Positions 18,853 to 28,428 are shown, numbered from the stretch's first letter. The stretch is 64,000 bases of DNA from Arsukibacterium ikkense (GCF_000987775.1 NZ_LAHO01000001.1:248001-312000); one strand, 5' to 3'. A program made the numbers and translations. Notes: a model not told the origin generated them from the letters alone.

Positions 18853-21800
18853 CGCGGTATCAGCAAATGTCTGTTCCAGCTTCGCCGCCAGTACCGACAG
18901 TTCAACAGGCTTGGTCAGCATATCGGTAAAACCGCTGTTATGAATTTGCGCGATTACCTCCGCTGAGTGATGCGCAGTGAGTGCCAGGACAGGCACATTG
19001 GTCAGCGTTGAGCATTGTCGCAACGCCTTAAATGTGGCAAAACCGTCCATTTGCGGCATTTCAATGTCCAGCAAAATCAGGGCGACACTGTGTTGCTGCA
19101 GCCAGTCTAAAGCTTGCTGGCCACCGCTCACCACATGAGCCTGGTAGCCAAGTTTTTCCAGCATCAGTTTTAACAGGTTCTGATTAAAGTAATTGTCATC
19201 AATCACTAAAATCTGGCGGTCTGCGTTGGCAGAACCAGGGCTGTTGGTTTTACCGGACCCGGGGCTGTTTGTGTTAGCCGGCTCTGCGGCGGCAGGCACG
19301 TTGGCAACAGGCAGGCTTAGTGTAAAACTAAAGGTACTGCCCACACCCGGCTGACTGCTTAGCATCAAATCTGAGCCCATTAATTGTACCAGCCGCTGAC
19401 AGATAGTCAGTCCGAGGCCTGTGCCGCCGTATTTGCGACTGACCGAATTATCCGCCTGCTGAAACGGCTGAAATAATATGGCTTGTTCTGCTGCGCTGAT
19501 GCCAATGCCGGTATCGGTTAACGCGAAATGTAGCTGGTCGGCGCCAGCTGCTGTAATTTGTAACTGGATACTGCCGTGTTCAGTGAACTTAATCGCATTA
19601 CTCAGCAGGTTCATTAATACCTGGCTTAAACGCAGTGGATCGCCGCAGCGGTGGTCGCTAATATCGGCTGCCAGTAATCGCTGGTAGGTCAGCCCCTTAC
19701 TATTGAGCTGGCCGCTGAACAGATCTTCCACCTGGCTTAGCGTATCGCGCAGTGAAAAATCGGTTTGTTCTAATTCCAGTTTGCCGGCCTCAATTTTAGA
19801 GAAATCCAGAATATCATTGATAATACTGAGCAGGATTTTACCGGCAGCACGAATTCTTACCAGGTAATGCTGCTTTTTTTCCACTGCAGCTGTGGCTTCT
19901 GCCAGTTCAGCAAAACCCAGTACTGCATTAAGTGGCGTGCGCAGCTCATGACTCATATTAGCCAGGAATTGTGCTTTGGCCCGGCTGGCGCTTTCTGCTG
20001 TCTCGCGAGCCAGTTGCAGTTGTTCCATGGTTTGCTCAAGGTGTTTGGTGCGCAATTGAACCTGCTGACTAAGGCGTTGCTGCTCAATAATGGCACTGTG
20101 CATCCGCCAACGGTGCAATAAATATAACAGCGCCATCGCCAACAACAGATAACTTAACAGCATGCTCCAATGCCAGTACCAGGGGCTGGCTATCTGAAAA
20201 TGCAGGGTATCAGCACTGCTTATCTGGCCGGCCATATTTTTGGCTCTGAGCTGAAACTGGTAGCGGCCGCTTTTCAGGTTGGTGTAATCGCGATAATGCT
20301 CCAGGCGCCAACTGGACCAGTCATCATCGTGGCCAACCAGCCGCACTTGTAGCTGATCTGGTTGCAGTGGATTGTAATTGGGGCTACTGAACTGAAACCG
20401 CAGGTTGCGTTGTTGACTATTCAGGTGCATCACTTCAGGTAACTCGCCGCCACTGTATAAGGCGTGCTGCTGATCGACCAGTATTTTACGCAACACAGGC
20501 GGTTTTGGCTGATGCGGCTGATACTGATCGTCGGCAAACCGGAAAATGCCCTCGGCCCCGCCGAACCAGATCAGTGGCAATTCAACCAGAATAGTGTCCA
20601 GCGGCACATCCGACAACGGCTGTAACGCTGTGCCTTGCCATTGATAGCGGCCGCTGGCATCGGGCTTGGCTACACTAGCCGAGCGGGTACCATTAACATT
20701 ATCCCACAATAACATCCAGATCCGGCCTTGCTCATCAAGTGTGGGGTTACGGACCCAAGGCTGCTCGCTGCCAAACAGAGTTTGAAAGGCATCGGCCTGT
20801 TCAAATTGCTGCAGGGTTGCGTTATAACTGAGGATGCCGCGGACAGAGGCAACAACCAGTTGCTCGTCAAACAAATGGACAGAGTTCCGGTTCAGGCTGG
20901 GTAAGCCCTGCTCTTTGGTAAAGCGTGTTATCGCCAGAGGTAATGATGCGCCACCTTGCCAGGATGCTGGCAATTGCAGCCGGTAAACACCGTGGGCCAG
21001 GGTGCCAAGCCAAAGTTGTCCATCAGTCATTTCTACAATGCTGTTTAAGTTGCCTTTGACACCCGGCACCCGGCCTTCATCCTGCCATTGACCATCAACA
21101 TAACGCATTGTTGCCAGGCCGTCCTGCAGCCCAACGTAAACCCGGTCAGGATCAAACCGGGATACCTGTAATACTTTGCTGGCCTGGGGGGATGGCCGGA
21201 TAAGAGTTAATTGCTCATCTGCCAGCTGATAAACCCCTTCATTGTTGGCAATCAGCAGCCGTTGCCGGAACGTTGTAAAACCCCAGGTTTGTTTTTGCAG
21301 TGGCGCTAGCTGGACAAACTGGCCACTACCATCCTCCCGCCCCTGCAAACGGAATAAGCCCAGGCTGGTGCCGGCATAAAGCTGCTGTTGATAGCGGGTT
21401 AAGGCAAGGACATTGCCGGCCAGGCCGCTGGCGCCGTGATGAGCAGTAATAGCAGAATTTAGTGCAATCCGGGACAGCCCATGATCCAGCCCGAGCCAGA
21501 GGCCACCCTGATGATCCTGATATAAGGCCCTGACATTTTGATCGAGTAAACCGGAGTTACGGTTATAGTGACCAAGCAGTTTGCCTTGTTTGTTCAGGAT
21601 GAAAACGCCGTTTTGCACGGTGCCAAGGGCAATATTGCCATTGTTCAGGGTCAGGCCACTGTATAAAACCGCGTCCTTTAGTTGCTGGTCATAAGCGGTG
21701 GGAAAGCGCGTAATGCCATTTTCGTTGATTAAATACAAACCTTGTTCCCGGCTACCGGCCAGCAGGGTATTTTCGCTAAAAGGCTCAAGCACAAAAATGC

Positions 21801-22464
21801 TTTCATTGGCAAAATGTTCGCCGCCTGGTATTAACTGAAAATTGTCCTGATGCATCATCAGTAAGCCAGTGCCCTGTTCACGAATATAAAGCCGCTGATT
21901 AACCCAAAACGCTTTTAAAAAACTGCTGTTGCTGCGCCAAACCTCTATTTTTTCATCACGTAACCGGAATACATAGTCGCGACTGGTAAAGTAGACACTG
22001 TCTTCGCTGGCAAAGGTCTGCCGGATATCCTGGAAATCACGAAAGCTGGTCGGGATCAAATGCAGCAATGACTGGTAACGGGATTGGCCTGCGCTGTGGT
22101 CGATGTAACCGATATCACCTTTAGCTCCAACATACACCCGGCCATCAGCAGCCAGTGCCAGTGAGCGGGCAACTGATTTATTGCTGGTTTGCAGGGTGCG
22201 CCAGATCTGACCATCGTATTCCAGCACGCCAACATTGTTGCCGACATAAAGCAAACCCCGTTGGTCCTGCAGCATTGCCCAGTTCTGGGTGCCTGCATGA
22301 TAATCTTTTGGTTTAAGGTTATGCAGCATTGGCATACCATGTTCAAAAGTGGCGGCTAACGCCGGTACCAGCGAAACCATTATCAGTAGTAGTAAGGTGC
22401 CAATGCATCGCAAACAATATCTTTGATGGCATGACAAAATAAGGTCGGGCACTGTGAACTCCAT
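18847..22464 (-). CDS. Hybrid sensor histidine kinase with two-component-regulator propeller
   Basis: One-piece signalling protein of up to 1205 residues. Order: signal or anchor (to about residue 38); a periplasmic beta-propeller of Reg_prop repeats (YVGNNVGVLEYDGQIWRTL, LWLGLDHGLSRIA, LWLGTLAHGVYRL); a Y_Y_Y domain near 650-755 (NLRFQFSSPNYNPLQPDQLQVRL); a membrane helix near 760-782; a HisKA dimerisation domain with phospho-acceptor His839 (MSHELRTPLNA); a HATPase domain (DTGIGIS, GGTGLGLTICQRL); a Ser/Pro/Gly linker; and a receiver with Asp1133 (LLDIEMPQMDG). There is no output DNA-binding domain, so phosphate must pass to another protein. A GTG four codons in (22452) has a better ribosome site (GGAG, six bases) than the ATG. 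Signal unknown. Confidence 0.93.
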   Translation of the reverse strand: MEFTVPDLILSCHQRYCLRCIGTLLLLIMVSLVPALAATFEHGMPMLHNLKPKDYHAGTQNWAMLQDQRGLLYVGNNVGVLEYDGQIWRTLQTSNKSVARSLALAADGRVYVGAKGDIGYIDHSAGQSRYQSLLHLIPTSFRDFQDIRQTFASEDSVYFTSRDYVFRLRDEKIEVWRSNSSFLKAFWVNQRLYIREQGTGLLMMHQDNFQLIPGGEHFANESIFVLEPFSENTLLAGSREQGLYLINENGITRFPTAYDQQLKDAVLYSGLTLNNGNIALGTVQNGVFILNKQGKLLGHYNRNSGLLDQNVRALYQDHQGGLWLGLDHGLSRIALNSAITAHHGASGLAGNVLALTRYQQQLYAGTSLGLFRLQGREDGSGQFVQLAPLQKQTWGFTTFRQRLLIANNEGVYQLADEQLTLIRPSPQASKVLQVSRFDPDRVYVGLQDGLATMRYVDGQWQDEGRVPGVKGNLNSIVEMTDGQLWLGTLAHGVYRLQLPASWQGGASLPLAITRFTKEQGLPSLNRNSVHLFDEQLVVASVRGILSYNATLQQFEQADAFQTLFGSEQPWVRNPTLDEQGRIWMLLWDNVNGTRSASVAKPDASGRYQWQGTALQPLSDVPLDTILVELPLIWFGGAEGIFRFADDQYQPHQPKPPVLRKILVDQQHALYSGGELPEVMHLNSQQRNLRFQFSSPNYNPLQPDQLQVRLVGHDDDWSSWRLEHYRDYTNLKSGRYQFQLRAKNMAGQISSADTLHFQIASPWYWHWSMLLSYLLLAMALLYLLHRWRMHSAIIEQQRLSQQVQLRTKHLEQTMEQLQLARETAESASRAKAQFLANMSHELRTPLNAVLGFAELAEATAAVEKKQHYLVRIRAAGKILLSIINDILDFSKIEAGKLELEQTDFSLRDTLSQVEDLFSGQLNSKGLTYQRLLAADISDHRCGDPLRLSQVLMNLLSNAIKFTEHGSIQLQITAAGADQLHFALTDTGIGISAAEQAILFQPFQQADNSVSRKYGGTGLGLTICQRLVQLMGSDLMLSSQPGVGSTFSFTLSLPVANVPAAAEPANTNSPGSGKTNSPGSANADRQILVIDDNYFNQNLLKLMLEKLGYQAHVVSGGQQALDWLQQHSVALILLDIEMPQMDGFATFKALRQCSTLTNVPVLALTAHHSAEVIAQIHNSGFTDMLTKPVELSVLAAKLEQTFADTAR

Positions 22465-22675
22465 TTCTGTAGTGTTGCCGTCAGACTGACGAGCAAACTA
22501 TCTTAACGTGAGTAACCAGCCTAGCCAAGCATTCTGCAAGTATTGAGGGGTAGTGCATACTGCGGCCGCAAGCTTTCAGTCAGCTAAGCGGCGCTAATGT
22601 GTAGCTGCAAATAAATTCTTTCAGTTTGCTAAAAAAGCGTTATGCTAAATAAAACATCAGCTAAGGAATACATCG
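22465..22675. other. Divergent intergenic region between kinase and solute-binding protein genes
   Basis: These 211 bases must hold the promoters of both genes. A short palindrome, GTCAGACTGAC, is at 22480-22490, near the kinase start. On the plus side TATGCTAAAT near 22640-22649 is a possible -10 area. Neither is strong enough to name. Confidence 0.3.
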
Positions 22676-23437
22676 GTGCGGCTGACTTGGATGCTGGGTC
22701 TATTGTTACTGTTTTGCAGTGCACTGTTATCGGCAGCGCCTTTAACCGTGCTGGTGGGACAACAAAAACCACCTTATATTAATACGGCAAATATCTCTGG
22801 TTATGAAGTTGAGTTATTAGCCGAAGTTGTTAGCCGGATGGGCTTTGAGCCGGTTTTTGTGTTTGTGCCTAATGCCAGAATTAAGCATTTACTGGAACAG
22901 GGCGAGGGCGATATTGCCAGCTTACAACCGGTTTCAACTGATGAAACGGGGCTGTTTTATTCAAACCCTTACATTCGTTATCAGAACATTGCCGTCAGCC
23001 TGGCCAAAAACGAATTGGTTATTAGCCATAGCAGTGATTTAGGCCGCTATTCAGTATTGGCTTTTCAGAATGCCCGGCTGGTATTGGGGCCAGATTACAC
23101 CGATATGGCGCAAATATCTGGCGAATACCGGGAAACCGTTGACCAGCAAGCTCAGCTAAAGATGCTGTTGCAACAGAGGGTGCAGGTGGTGGTAATGGAT
23201 CGCAATATTTTTAACCATTACCGGCTGCAGGCAGATAATGCGGATGGGTTTGCCATTCATCCGTTATTCAACACCACTTTGTATCGGGCGGCATTTCGGG
23301 ATGCCGCAGTGCAGCGGTCGTTTGACCGGGCTCTGCTAAGCGTGATGCTAGATAGCTGGTATCAGCGGCTGCAACGTAAATATTTTGGTGAGGAAAACCA
23401 AACTTTACACCACAAGCTGTTATGTTCCGAAGGCTAG
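22676..23437 (+). CDS. Periplasmic amino-acid-type solute-binding protein (orphan)
   Basis: A 253-residue SBP_bac_3-type protein. It begins with GTG and a cleavable signal (RLTWMLGLLLLFCSALLSAAP), then the family start LTVLVGQQKPPYINTANISGYEVELLAEVVSRMGF. AAGGA upstream supports the GTG. There are no ABC permease or ATPase genes next to it, so it may serve as a sensor or scavenger rather than in transport. It is divergent from the hybrid kinase, whose periplasmic propeller could be a partner; this is only suggested by position. It resembles the unlinked binding proteins common in Alteromonadales. Confidence 0.82.
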   Translation: MRLTWMLGLLLLFCSALLSAAPLTVLVGQQKPPYINTANISGYEVELLAEVVSRMGFEPVFVFVPNARIKHLLEQGEGDIASLQPVSTDETGLFYSNPYIRYQNIAVSLAKNELVISHSSDLGRYSVLAFQNARLVLGPDYTDMAQISGEYRETVDQQAQLKMLLQQRVQVVVMDRNIFNHYRLQADNADGFAIHPLFNTTLYRAAFRDAAVQRSFDRALLSVMLDSWYQRLQRKYFGEENQTLHHKLLCSEG

Positions 23438-23641
23438 AGAGTTACTCCGTTCCAGTGCCTTGGCCTTGTTATTGCGCAGCAGGGTGTCCAGAACGATAAA
23501 AACATAACAATGCATCACCCCATTCTTTTTTTTAACGGGTTAGCGAAGTTTCTGCTTAGCTCTCTTATTTTTGGCTGTTTTGCAGTATGATAGCGGGCTT
23601 TGGCAGCCGCAGATGCTGCCGGCAGTAAGCAAGAGGTTAGT

Positions 23642-24388
23642 GTGGAAAAGCCGTTTCAACTGAAACTGATTATCAGGCGGGTAAGTGCAACCGCGTCGTT
23701 GCAATGGCTTAAAGCTGCCTGGCAGCTGTTTAAACAAACACCAGCGGTGTTTGTTGCCATGTTCTTACTAACGGCAGCAATAGGCTTGTTGCTGGCTCAG
23801 CATCAATTATCGGCGATTGTCGGTGTGTTTCTCAGCCCGTTTTTAACGGCCGGTTTTTACAAAGCGGTCGTTGGCGCCCAGCAGCAGCAAAAAATTGGCA
23901 TAGACTGGTTGTTTCAGCCATTGGCAGAGCCTGCGTGTCGGCGGGTCCTGATAATGATAGCAGCGCTAAACTATTTGTTAACGACGCCGTTAATGTCCTT
24001 TCACCAACATTTGTATCAGACGATGTCTGTCGCCATAGAGGCCCGGGCTGGCATAGATGCTATTGTGCTGCTACAGCTGGTGTTAATGGTTGCGTTGTTT
24101 GCGCTGGTGTTTATGTTGTTTGCCTATGCCGTGGCCATCGCCTACTTTTTAAAAGAGCAGCGCATCGTGCTGGTATTACAGGCCAGTTTTATTGCCTGCT
24201 GGCGTAATGTAGGGGCGCTGCTGATATTCGGTTTGCTGAGCATTGCGTTGGTGTTGCTAACGTTGCCGACATTCTTTCTTGGTCTAATCGTGGTGGCGCC
24301 ATTATTAAATATTGCGTTCTTTTTATCCTTTAATGACCTGTTTGCGCTGCAGGTTAATACGACAGATGATGGAGTATTAGAGGTATAG
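23642..24388 (+). CDS. BPSS1780-type membrane protein, function unknown
   Basis: Predicted inner-membrane protein of 248 residues with about five or six hydrophobic segments. The N-terminal RRVSATASLQWLKAAWQLFKQTP resembles the conserved start of the BPSS1780/YciC-like membrane family; no function is established. The frame is open from a TTG at 23600, but the GTG at 23642 has AGAGG five bases upstream and is preferred. It ends two bases before recX, so the two are likely co-transcribed. The family name is my recollection of the pattern. Confidence 0.7.
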   Translation: MEKPFQLKLIIRRVSATASLQWLKAAWQLFKQTPAVFVAMFLLTAAIGLLLAQHQLSAIVGVFLSPFLTAGFYKAVVGAQQQQKIGIDWLFQPLAEPACRRVLIMIAALNYLLTTPLMSFHQHLYQTMSVAIEARAGIDAIVLLQLVLMVALFALVFMLFAYAVAIAYFLKEQRIVLVLQASFIACWRNVGALLIFGLLSIALVLLTLPTFFLGLIVVAPLLNIAFFLSFNDLFALQVNTTDDGVLEV

Positions 24389-24390
24389 TA

Positions 24391-24858
24391 ATGACAGATC
24401 TGGCGCAGCTGAAAAAAAACGCGTTAAACTGGCTCAGCCGACGTGACTACAGCGAGGCCCAGCTAAGCCAGCGCCTGCGTCAGCAAGGTGCTTTGCCAGA
24501 GCAGCTGGCTGAGGTGATAGCCTGGTGCAAAGCCCAGCAATACCTTGATGAAAGCCGCTTTTTAACTATGCTGGTACGCAACAGAGCGCGCCAGGGATAT
24601 GGCTACAATTACCTGTTACAAGAATGCCGGGCGCAGAAAATCAGCGCCGAGCAGTTAAATAGTTGTATTAGTGCACTGGCAATCGATTGGTGGGCGCTGG
24701 CAAACATGGTCTATCAAAAGAAATATGGCGACAGCCCGCTTAGTGACTATAAAGAAAAAACCAAACGGATGGCCTTTTTGCAGCGCCGGGGCTTTAGCTC
24801 CGAGCAGATTAAGGCGGTCTTTACTGAATTAACGAACCAAACCAACCGGACAGGATAG
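24391..24858 (+). CDS. recX: Regulatory protein RecX
   Basis: RecX modulates RecA by binding and destabilising its filaments. The 155-residue protein shows the three-helix repeat pattern: [22 protein letters not shown], then [32 protein letters not shown], and [19 protein letters not shown]. Usually recA lies directly upstream, but here a membrane-protein gene takes that place. alaS follows after four bases, as in E. coli. See the finding on the missing recA. Confidence 0.93.
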   Translation: MTDLAQLKKNALNWLSRRDYSEAQLSQRLRQQGALPEQLAEVIAWCKAQQYLDESRFLTMLVRNRARQGYGYNYLLQECRAQKISAEQLNSCISALAIDWWALANMVYQKKYGDSPLSDYKEKTKRMAFLQRRGFSSEQIKAVFTELTNQTNRTG

Positions 24859-24862
24859 TTTC

Positions 24863-27490
24863 ATGACGATGACTTCGGCCAAGATCAGGCAGGCTTTTTT
24901 TGATTATTTCGCCAGTAAACAACATCAGGTAGTGGCCAGTAGTTCGCTCATTCCGGGTAACGACGCTACGCTGTTGTTCACCAATGCCGGTATGGTGCAA
25001 TTTAAAGACGTATTCCTGGGGCAGGATCAGCGCAGTTACAGCCGCGCTGTATCAGCTCAGCGCTGCGTGCGGGCAGGTGGCAAGCATAACGATTTAGAGA
25101 ATGTTGGCTACACGGCACGTCACCACACCTTTTTTGAGATGCTTGGTAACTTTAGTTTCGGTGACTACTTTAAACGCGAAGCCATTGGTTATGCCTGGCA
25201 GTTTTTAACGGAAGTGGTCAAGCTGCCGAAGGATAAGCTACTGGTTACCGTGTATGCCACTGATGATGAAGCCTACAATATCTGGTTAACCGAGATTGGT
25301 GTGCCAGCGGAGCGCATAGTGCGGATTGGCGACAACAAAGGTGCACCTTATGCCTCAGATAACTTCTGGGCGATGGGGGATACCGGGCCATGTGGTCCCT
25401 GTACCGAGATATTTTATGATCATGGTGCGCATATCTGGGGTGGCCCACCTGGCTCGCCAGAAGAAGATGGCGACCGTTTTATTGAGATCTGGAATATCGT
25501 CTTTATGCAGTTTAATCGCCAGGCAAACGGCGAGATGCAACCGCTGACCAAGCCCAGTATCGATACCGGTATGGGGCTGGAACGCATCGCCGCTATTTTA
25601 CAGGGTGTGCACAGCAATTATGAGATAGATACTTTTGTGGCGCTGATTAAAGCTGCGGCTGAGATCACCGGTGCCACGGATTTAACTGATAAATCGCTGC
25701 GGGTAGTGAGTGACCACATCCGCAGCTGTGCCTTTTTAATTGTTGATGGTGTGCTGCCTGCCAATGAAGGCCGCGGTTATGTGTTACGCCGGATTATTCG
25801 CCGGGCAGTGCGCCATGGCAATAAGCTGGGAGCAAAAGGTGCATTTTTCTATAAATTAGTTAGTGCATTAGTTGCACAAATGGGCGAAGCGTATCCGGAA
25901 CTGGCTGCCAAGCAAGCCATTATTGAAAAAGCATTGCGACTGGAAGAAGAACAATTCGGCAAAACCCTGGAGCGCGGCCTGACCATTCTGGATGACGAAT
26001 TGGCAGCGTTGTCTGGCAGTGTGCTGCCTGGCGATTTAGTGTTTAAACTGTATGACACCTACGGTTTTCCGGTTGATTTAACCAATGATGTGGCGCGCGA
26101 ACGTAACCTGACCATTGATCAGGCCGGTTTTGATGCGGCGATGGCGGCTCAGCGCAAACGGGCGCAGCAGGCATCAAACTTTGGCGCTGACTATAACGCT
26201 ACCCTCAGTTCGAACCAACGAACCGAGTTTACCGGTTATGAGCATGAATTTGATGATGCCAGCATTGTTGAAATGTTCTCTGATGGCAAAGCGGTCGATA
26301 CGCTTTCGACCGGAGCCAGTGGCTTAGTGGTACTGGATAAAACGCCGTTTTATGCTGAGTCGGGTGGCCAGATGGGGGACAGTGGTAAGCTGTTATTGGC
26401 TGCTGGTGGCGAGTTTGTGGTAGCAGACACCATTAAACTGGGCAAAGCCTTTGCTCATCAGGGCCAGGCAGGAGCAGATTTGAAGGTTGGTGACAAAGTC
26501 GCTGCCAGAATTGATGGCGGGCGCCGTGCCGCGATAAAGCAAAACCACTCTGCTACCCACCTGTTACATGCGGCATTGCGCCAGGTATTGGGCGAACATG
26601 TTACCCAGAAAGGTTCATTAGTCGGGCCAGATCGGTTGCGTTTCGATTTCAGCCATTTTGAGGCGGTCAAAGCCAGCGAGCTGCAGCAAATAGAGCAGTT
26701 GGTTAACCAGCAGGTTCAGGCTAATAATCCGCTGCAAACCCGTTTAATGCCAATAGAGCAAGCGAAAGCGGCTGGAGCCATGGCATTATTTGGTGAAAAG
26801 TACGACGAAGAAGTACGGGTGTTGTCGATGGGCGATTTCTCGATTGAGCTGTGTGGCGGTACGCATGTCAGCCGTACTGGCGATATTGGCTTGATCAAAA
26901 TCGTGGCTGAAGCAGGTATTGCTGCCGGCGTTAGGCGCATTGAAGCGGTTAGCGGCAATGGTGCCCTGCAATATATTCAGCATTTGGAGCAGCAGGCCGC
27001 TCAGGCGGCAGCGTTGTTAAAAGGGGATATGTTCAGCCTGGCAGACAAAGTGCAGCAAGCACTGGATAAAAGCCGCAGTTTGGAAAAAGATCTTGAGCAG
27101 TTAAAGACAAAAATGGCCAGCCAGGCGGGTTCATCGCTGGAAAGCCAGGTACAACAGCTCTCTGGGGTGAATGTGTTGATTAGCGCGATAGAGCAGGCTG
27201 ATCCGAAAAGCTTACGCACCATGCTCGATGAGCTGAAAAATAAGTTGGGTTCAGCGGTTATTCTGCTGGCAACGGTAAATGATGCTAAAGTTAGTTTAAT
27301 TGCCGGGGTTAGCACTGATTTAACTGCTAAGGTGCATGCCGGGCAGCTGGTTGCCTGGGCCGCTGCGCAGCTTGGTGGTAAAGGCGGTGGCCGGCCAGAC
27401 ATGGCGCAGGCTGGCGGTACCGATGCAGGTGCGTTACCTCGGGTGCTTGCTAGTGCTAAACAATATATCAGTGATAAGCTCGGCAGTTGA
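24863..27490 (+). CDS. alaS: Alanyl-tRNA synthetase
   Basis: Class II synthetase for tRNA-Ala, 875 residues, the usual length. The aminoacylation domain opens with [41 protein letters not shown]. The editing domain has the zinc-binding residues His562 and His566 (HSATH) and Cys664 and His668 (CGGTH). The C-Ala domain ends with [13 protein letters not shown]. The start ATG is supported by AGGAT six bases away; a second ATG is two codons on. The order recX-alaS-csrA is preserved, without the lysC gene found between alaS and csrA in some relatives. Confidence 0.98.
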   Translation: MTMTSAKIRQAFFDYFASKQHQVVASSSLIPGNDATLLFTNAGMVQFKDVFLGQDQRSYSRAVSAQRCVRAGGKHNDLENVGYTARHHTFFEMLGNFSFGDYFKREAIGYAWQFLTEVVKLPKDKLLVTVYATDDEAYNIWLTEIGVPAERIVRIGDNKGAPYASDNFWAMGDTGPCGPCTEIFYDHGAHIWGGPPGSPEEDGDRFIEIWNIVFMQFNRQANGEMQPLTKPSIDTGMGLERIAAILQGVHSNYEIDTFVALIKAAAEITGATDLTDKSLRVVSDHIRSCAFLIVDGVLPANEGRGYVLRRIIRRAVRHGNKLGAKGAFFYKLVSALVAQMGEAYPELAAKQAIIEKALRLEEEQFGKTLERGLTILDDELAALSGSVLPGDLVFKLYDTYGFPVDLTNDVARERNLTIDQAGFDAAMAAQRKRAQQASNFGADYNATLSSNQRTEFTGYEHEFDDASIVEMFSDGKAVDTLSTGASGLVVLDKTPFYAESGGQMGDSGKLLLAAGGEFVVADTIKLGKAFAHQGQAGADLKVGDKVAARIDGGRRAAIKQNHSATHLLHAALRQVLGEHVTQKGSLVGPDRLRFDFSHFEAVKASELQQIEQLVNQQVQANNPLQTRLMPIEQAKAAGAMALFGEKYDEEVRVLSMGDFSIELCGGTHVSRTGDIGLIKIVAEAGIAAGVRRIEAVSGNGALQYIQHLEQQAAQAAALLKGDMFSLADKVQQALDKSRSLEKDLEQLKTKMASQAGSSLESQVQQLSGVNVLISAIEQADPKSLRTMLDELKNKLGSAVILLATVNDAKVSLIAGVSTDLTAKVHAGQLVAWAAAQLGGKGGGRPDMAQAGGTDAGALPRVLASAKQYISDKLGS

Positions 27491-27550
27491 TCGCAGCAGC
27501 TTGGTTTGGCGTAAAAGGGTAAAGAGTCGGTTTTGCCGCCTCAAACCTGT

Positions 27551-27616
27551 GTTATATCGCGAATATAACCGGGCCACTGGCAAAGTTGCTACAATTTGTT
27601 GATTAGTGGCCCGGTT
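27551..27616. repeat. Two overlapping inverted repeats between alaS and csrA
   Basis: First: GTTATAT (27551-27557) and ATATAAC (27563-27569), five-base centre. Second: AACCGGGCCACT (27567-27578) and AGTGGCCCGGTT (27605-27616), a perfect 12-base repeat around 26 bases. They share three bases, so as RNA the hairpins would compete. There is no T-run after the second, which argues against a simple alaS terminator. Role unknown. Confidence 0.6.
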
Positions 27617-27641
27617 CCATTGATAAATATCAGTTGCTGGC

Positions 27642-27671
27642 TTTTCAAGCAGGGGCCAGCTGGGTTATTAT
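27642..27671 (+). promoter_or_regulatory. Candidate csrA promoter
   Basis: TTTTCA at 27642-27647 (four of six) and TATTAT at 27666-27671 (five of six) are 18 bases apart, about 65 bases before csrA. Other promoters, including stationary-phase ones, are common for csrA and cannot be excluded. Confidence 0.4.
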
Positions 27672-27734
27672 ACGGCGTTTTATCGAAAACAACGGTGAAA
27701 AGTCACTGTAATTGCAAGGAAAAGGAGCAAGCGA

Positions 27735-27935
27735 ATGCTAATTCTTACCCGTCGTGTTGGTGAGACTCTGATGATCGGTGACGAAGTCACTGTGACCGTA
27801 TTGGGTGTGAAAGGAAATCAGGTTCGGATTGGTGTTAATGCACCAAAAGAAGTGTCTGTGCATCGTGAAGAAATTTATATGCGGATCCAGGCTGAAAAAG
27901 ATACTGCTGGTGGCGGCTTTAACGAAACTGAGTAA
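27735..27935 (+). CDS. csrA: Carbon storage regulator CsrA (RsmA)
   Basis: Small homodimeric RNA-binding protein that recognises GGA motifs near ribosome sites and controls translation and stability of many mRNAs. The 66 residues begin with the invariant [24 protein letters not shown] and keep the RNA-contacting [16 protein letters not shown], including the key Arg. Its own leader contains AAGGAAAAGGAG, two GGA motifs over the ribosome site, which fits the known autoregulation of csrA. A hairpin with GGA in the loop follows the gene. Confidence 0.97.
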   Translation: MLILTRRVGETLMIGDEVTVTVLGVKGNQVRIGVNAPKEVSVHREEIYMRIQAEKDTAGGGFNETE

Positions 27936-27937
27936 AA

Positions 27938-27960
27938 ACTACCGGCAGGAAGCCGGTAGT
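27938..27960 (+). terminator. Hairpin after csrA with GGA in its loop
   Basis: ACTACCGGC (27938-27946), loop AGGAA, GCCGGTAGT (27952-27960): a perfect 9-pair stem. No T-run follows, so termination is not certain. The GGA displayed in a loop is the structural form that CsrA binds. Confidence 0.55.
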
Positions 27961-28048
27961 CAAAATGCCAATTTTAATCATTAGCTGGTAAATATTAAGC
28001 GAATTGTTTAAAAGGTCGGCAAACAGACTTTACTGTCCTAAAAATTGT

Positions 28049-28076
28049 TTGACTTATTTTCCTGAGACATTAATAT
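28049..28076 (+). promoter_or_regulatory. Promoter of the tRNA-Ser/Arg/Arg cluster
   Basis: TTGACT at 28049-28054 and TAATAT at 28071-28076 are 16 bases apart, with a GC-rich stretch (GCCGC) a few bases downstream, as in stringently controlled stable-RNA promoters. It lies 20 bases before the first tRNA. Confidence 0.6.
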
Positions 28077-28095
28077 ACACGCCGCAACATAGTGC

Positions 28096-28185
28096 GGAGA
28101 AATGGCCGAGTGGCTGAAGGCGCACCCCTGCTAAGGGTGTATAGGGGAAACTCTATCGAGGGTTCGAATCCCTCTTTCTCCGCCA
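28096..28185 (+). tRNA. tRNA-Ser (GCT)
   Basis: A 90-base class II tRNA with a long variable arm. The acceptor GGAGAAA pairs with TTTCTCC, the T loop is GGTTCGAATCC, the anticodon is GCT, and CCA is encoded. It reads AGC and AGU serine codons. Confidence 0.95.
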
Positions 28186-28198
28186 TTTTTTATAGAGC

Positions 28199-28275
28199 GG
28201 ACGCATAGCTCAGCTGGATAGAGTACTCGGCTACGAACCGAGCGGTCGGAGGTTCGAATCCTCCTGCGTCCACCA
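28199..28275 (+). tRNA. tRNA-Arg (ACG), copy 1
   Basis: A 77-base cloverleaf: acceptor GGACGCA with TGCGTCC, D arm AGCTCAGCTGGATAGAGT, anticodon ACG (expected to be edited to ICG by TadA), T arm GGAGGTTCGAATCCTCC, encoded CCA. It lies 13 bases after tRNA-Ser. Confidence 0.95.
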
Positions 28276-28307
28276 TCTATAAAAACGTAAGATTAAGCAA
28301 TACCCCT

Positions 28308-28384
28308 GGATGCATAGCTCAGCTGGATAGAGTACTCGGCTACGAACCGAGCGGTCGGAGGTTCGAATCCTCCTGCGTCCACCA
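28308..28384 (+). tRNA. tRNA-Arg (ACG), copy 2
   Basis: Identical to copy 1 except for base 4 of the acceptor (GGATGCA), which turns a C-G pair into a T-G wobble with TGCGTCC. Otherwise a normal 77-base tRNA with anticodon ACG and encoded CCA. A recent tandem duplication is the simplest reading. Confidence 0.94.
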
Positions 28385-28390
28385 TATACG

Positions 28391-28428
28391 AAAAACCCGC
28401 TTTGGCTAACGCCTGAGCGGGTTTTTTT
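28391..28428 (+). terminator. Terminator of the tRNA cluster
   Basis: AAAAACCCGCT and AGCGGGTTTTTTT flank an inner TGGC/GCC pairing, giving a classic factor-independent terminator with a seven-T tail, seven bases after the last tRNA. Confidence 0.9.
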
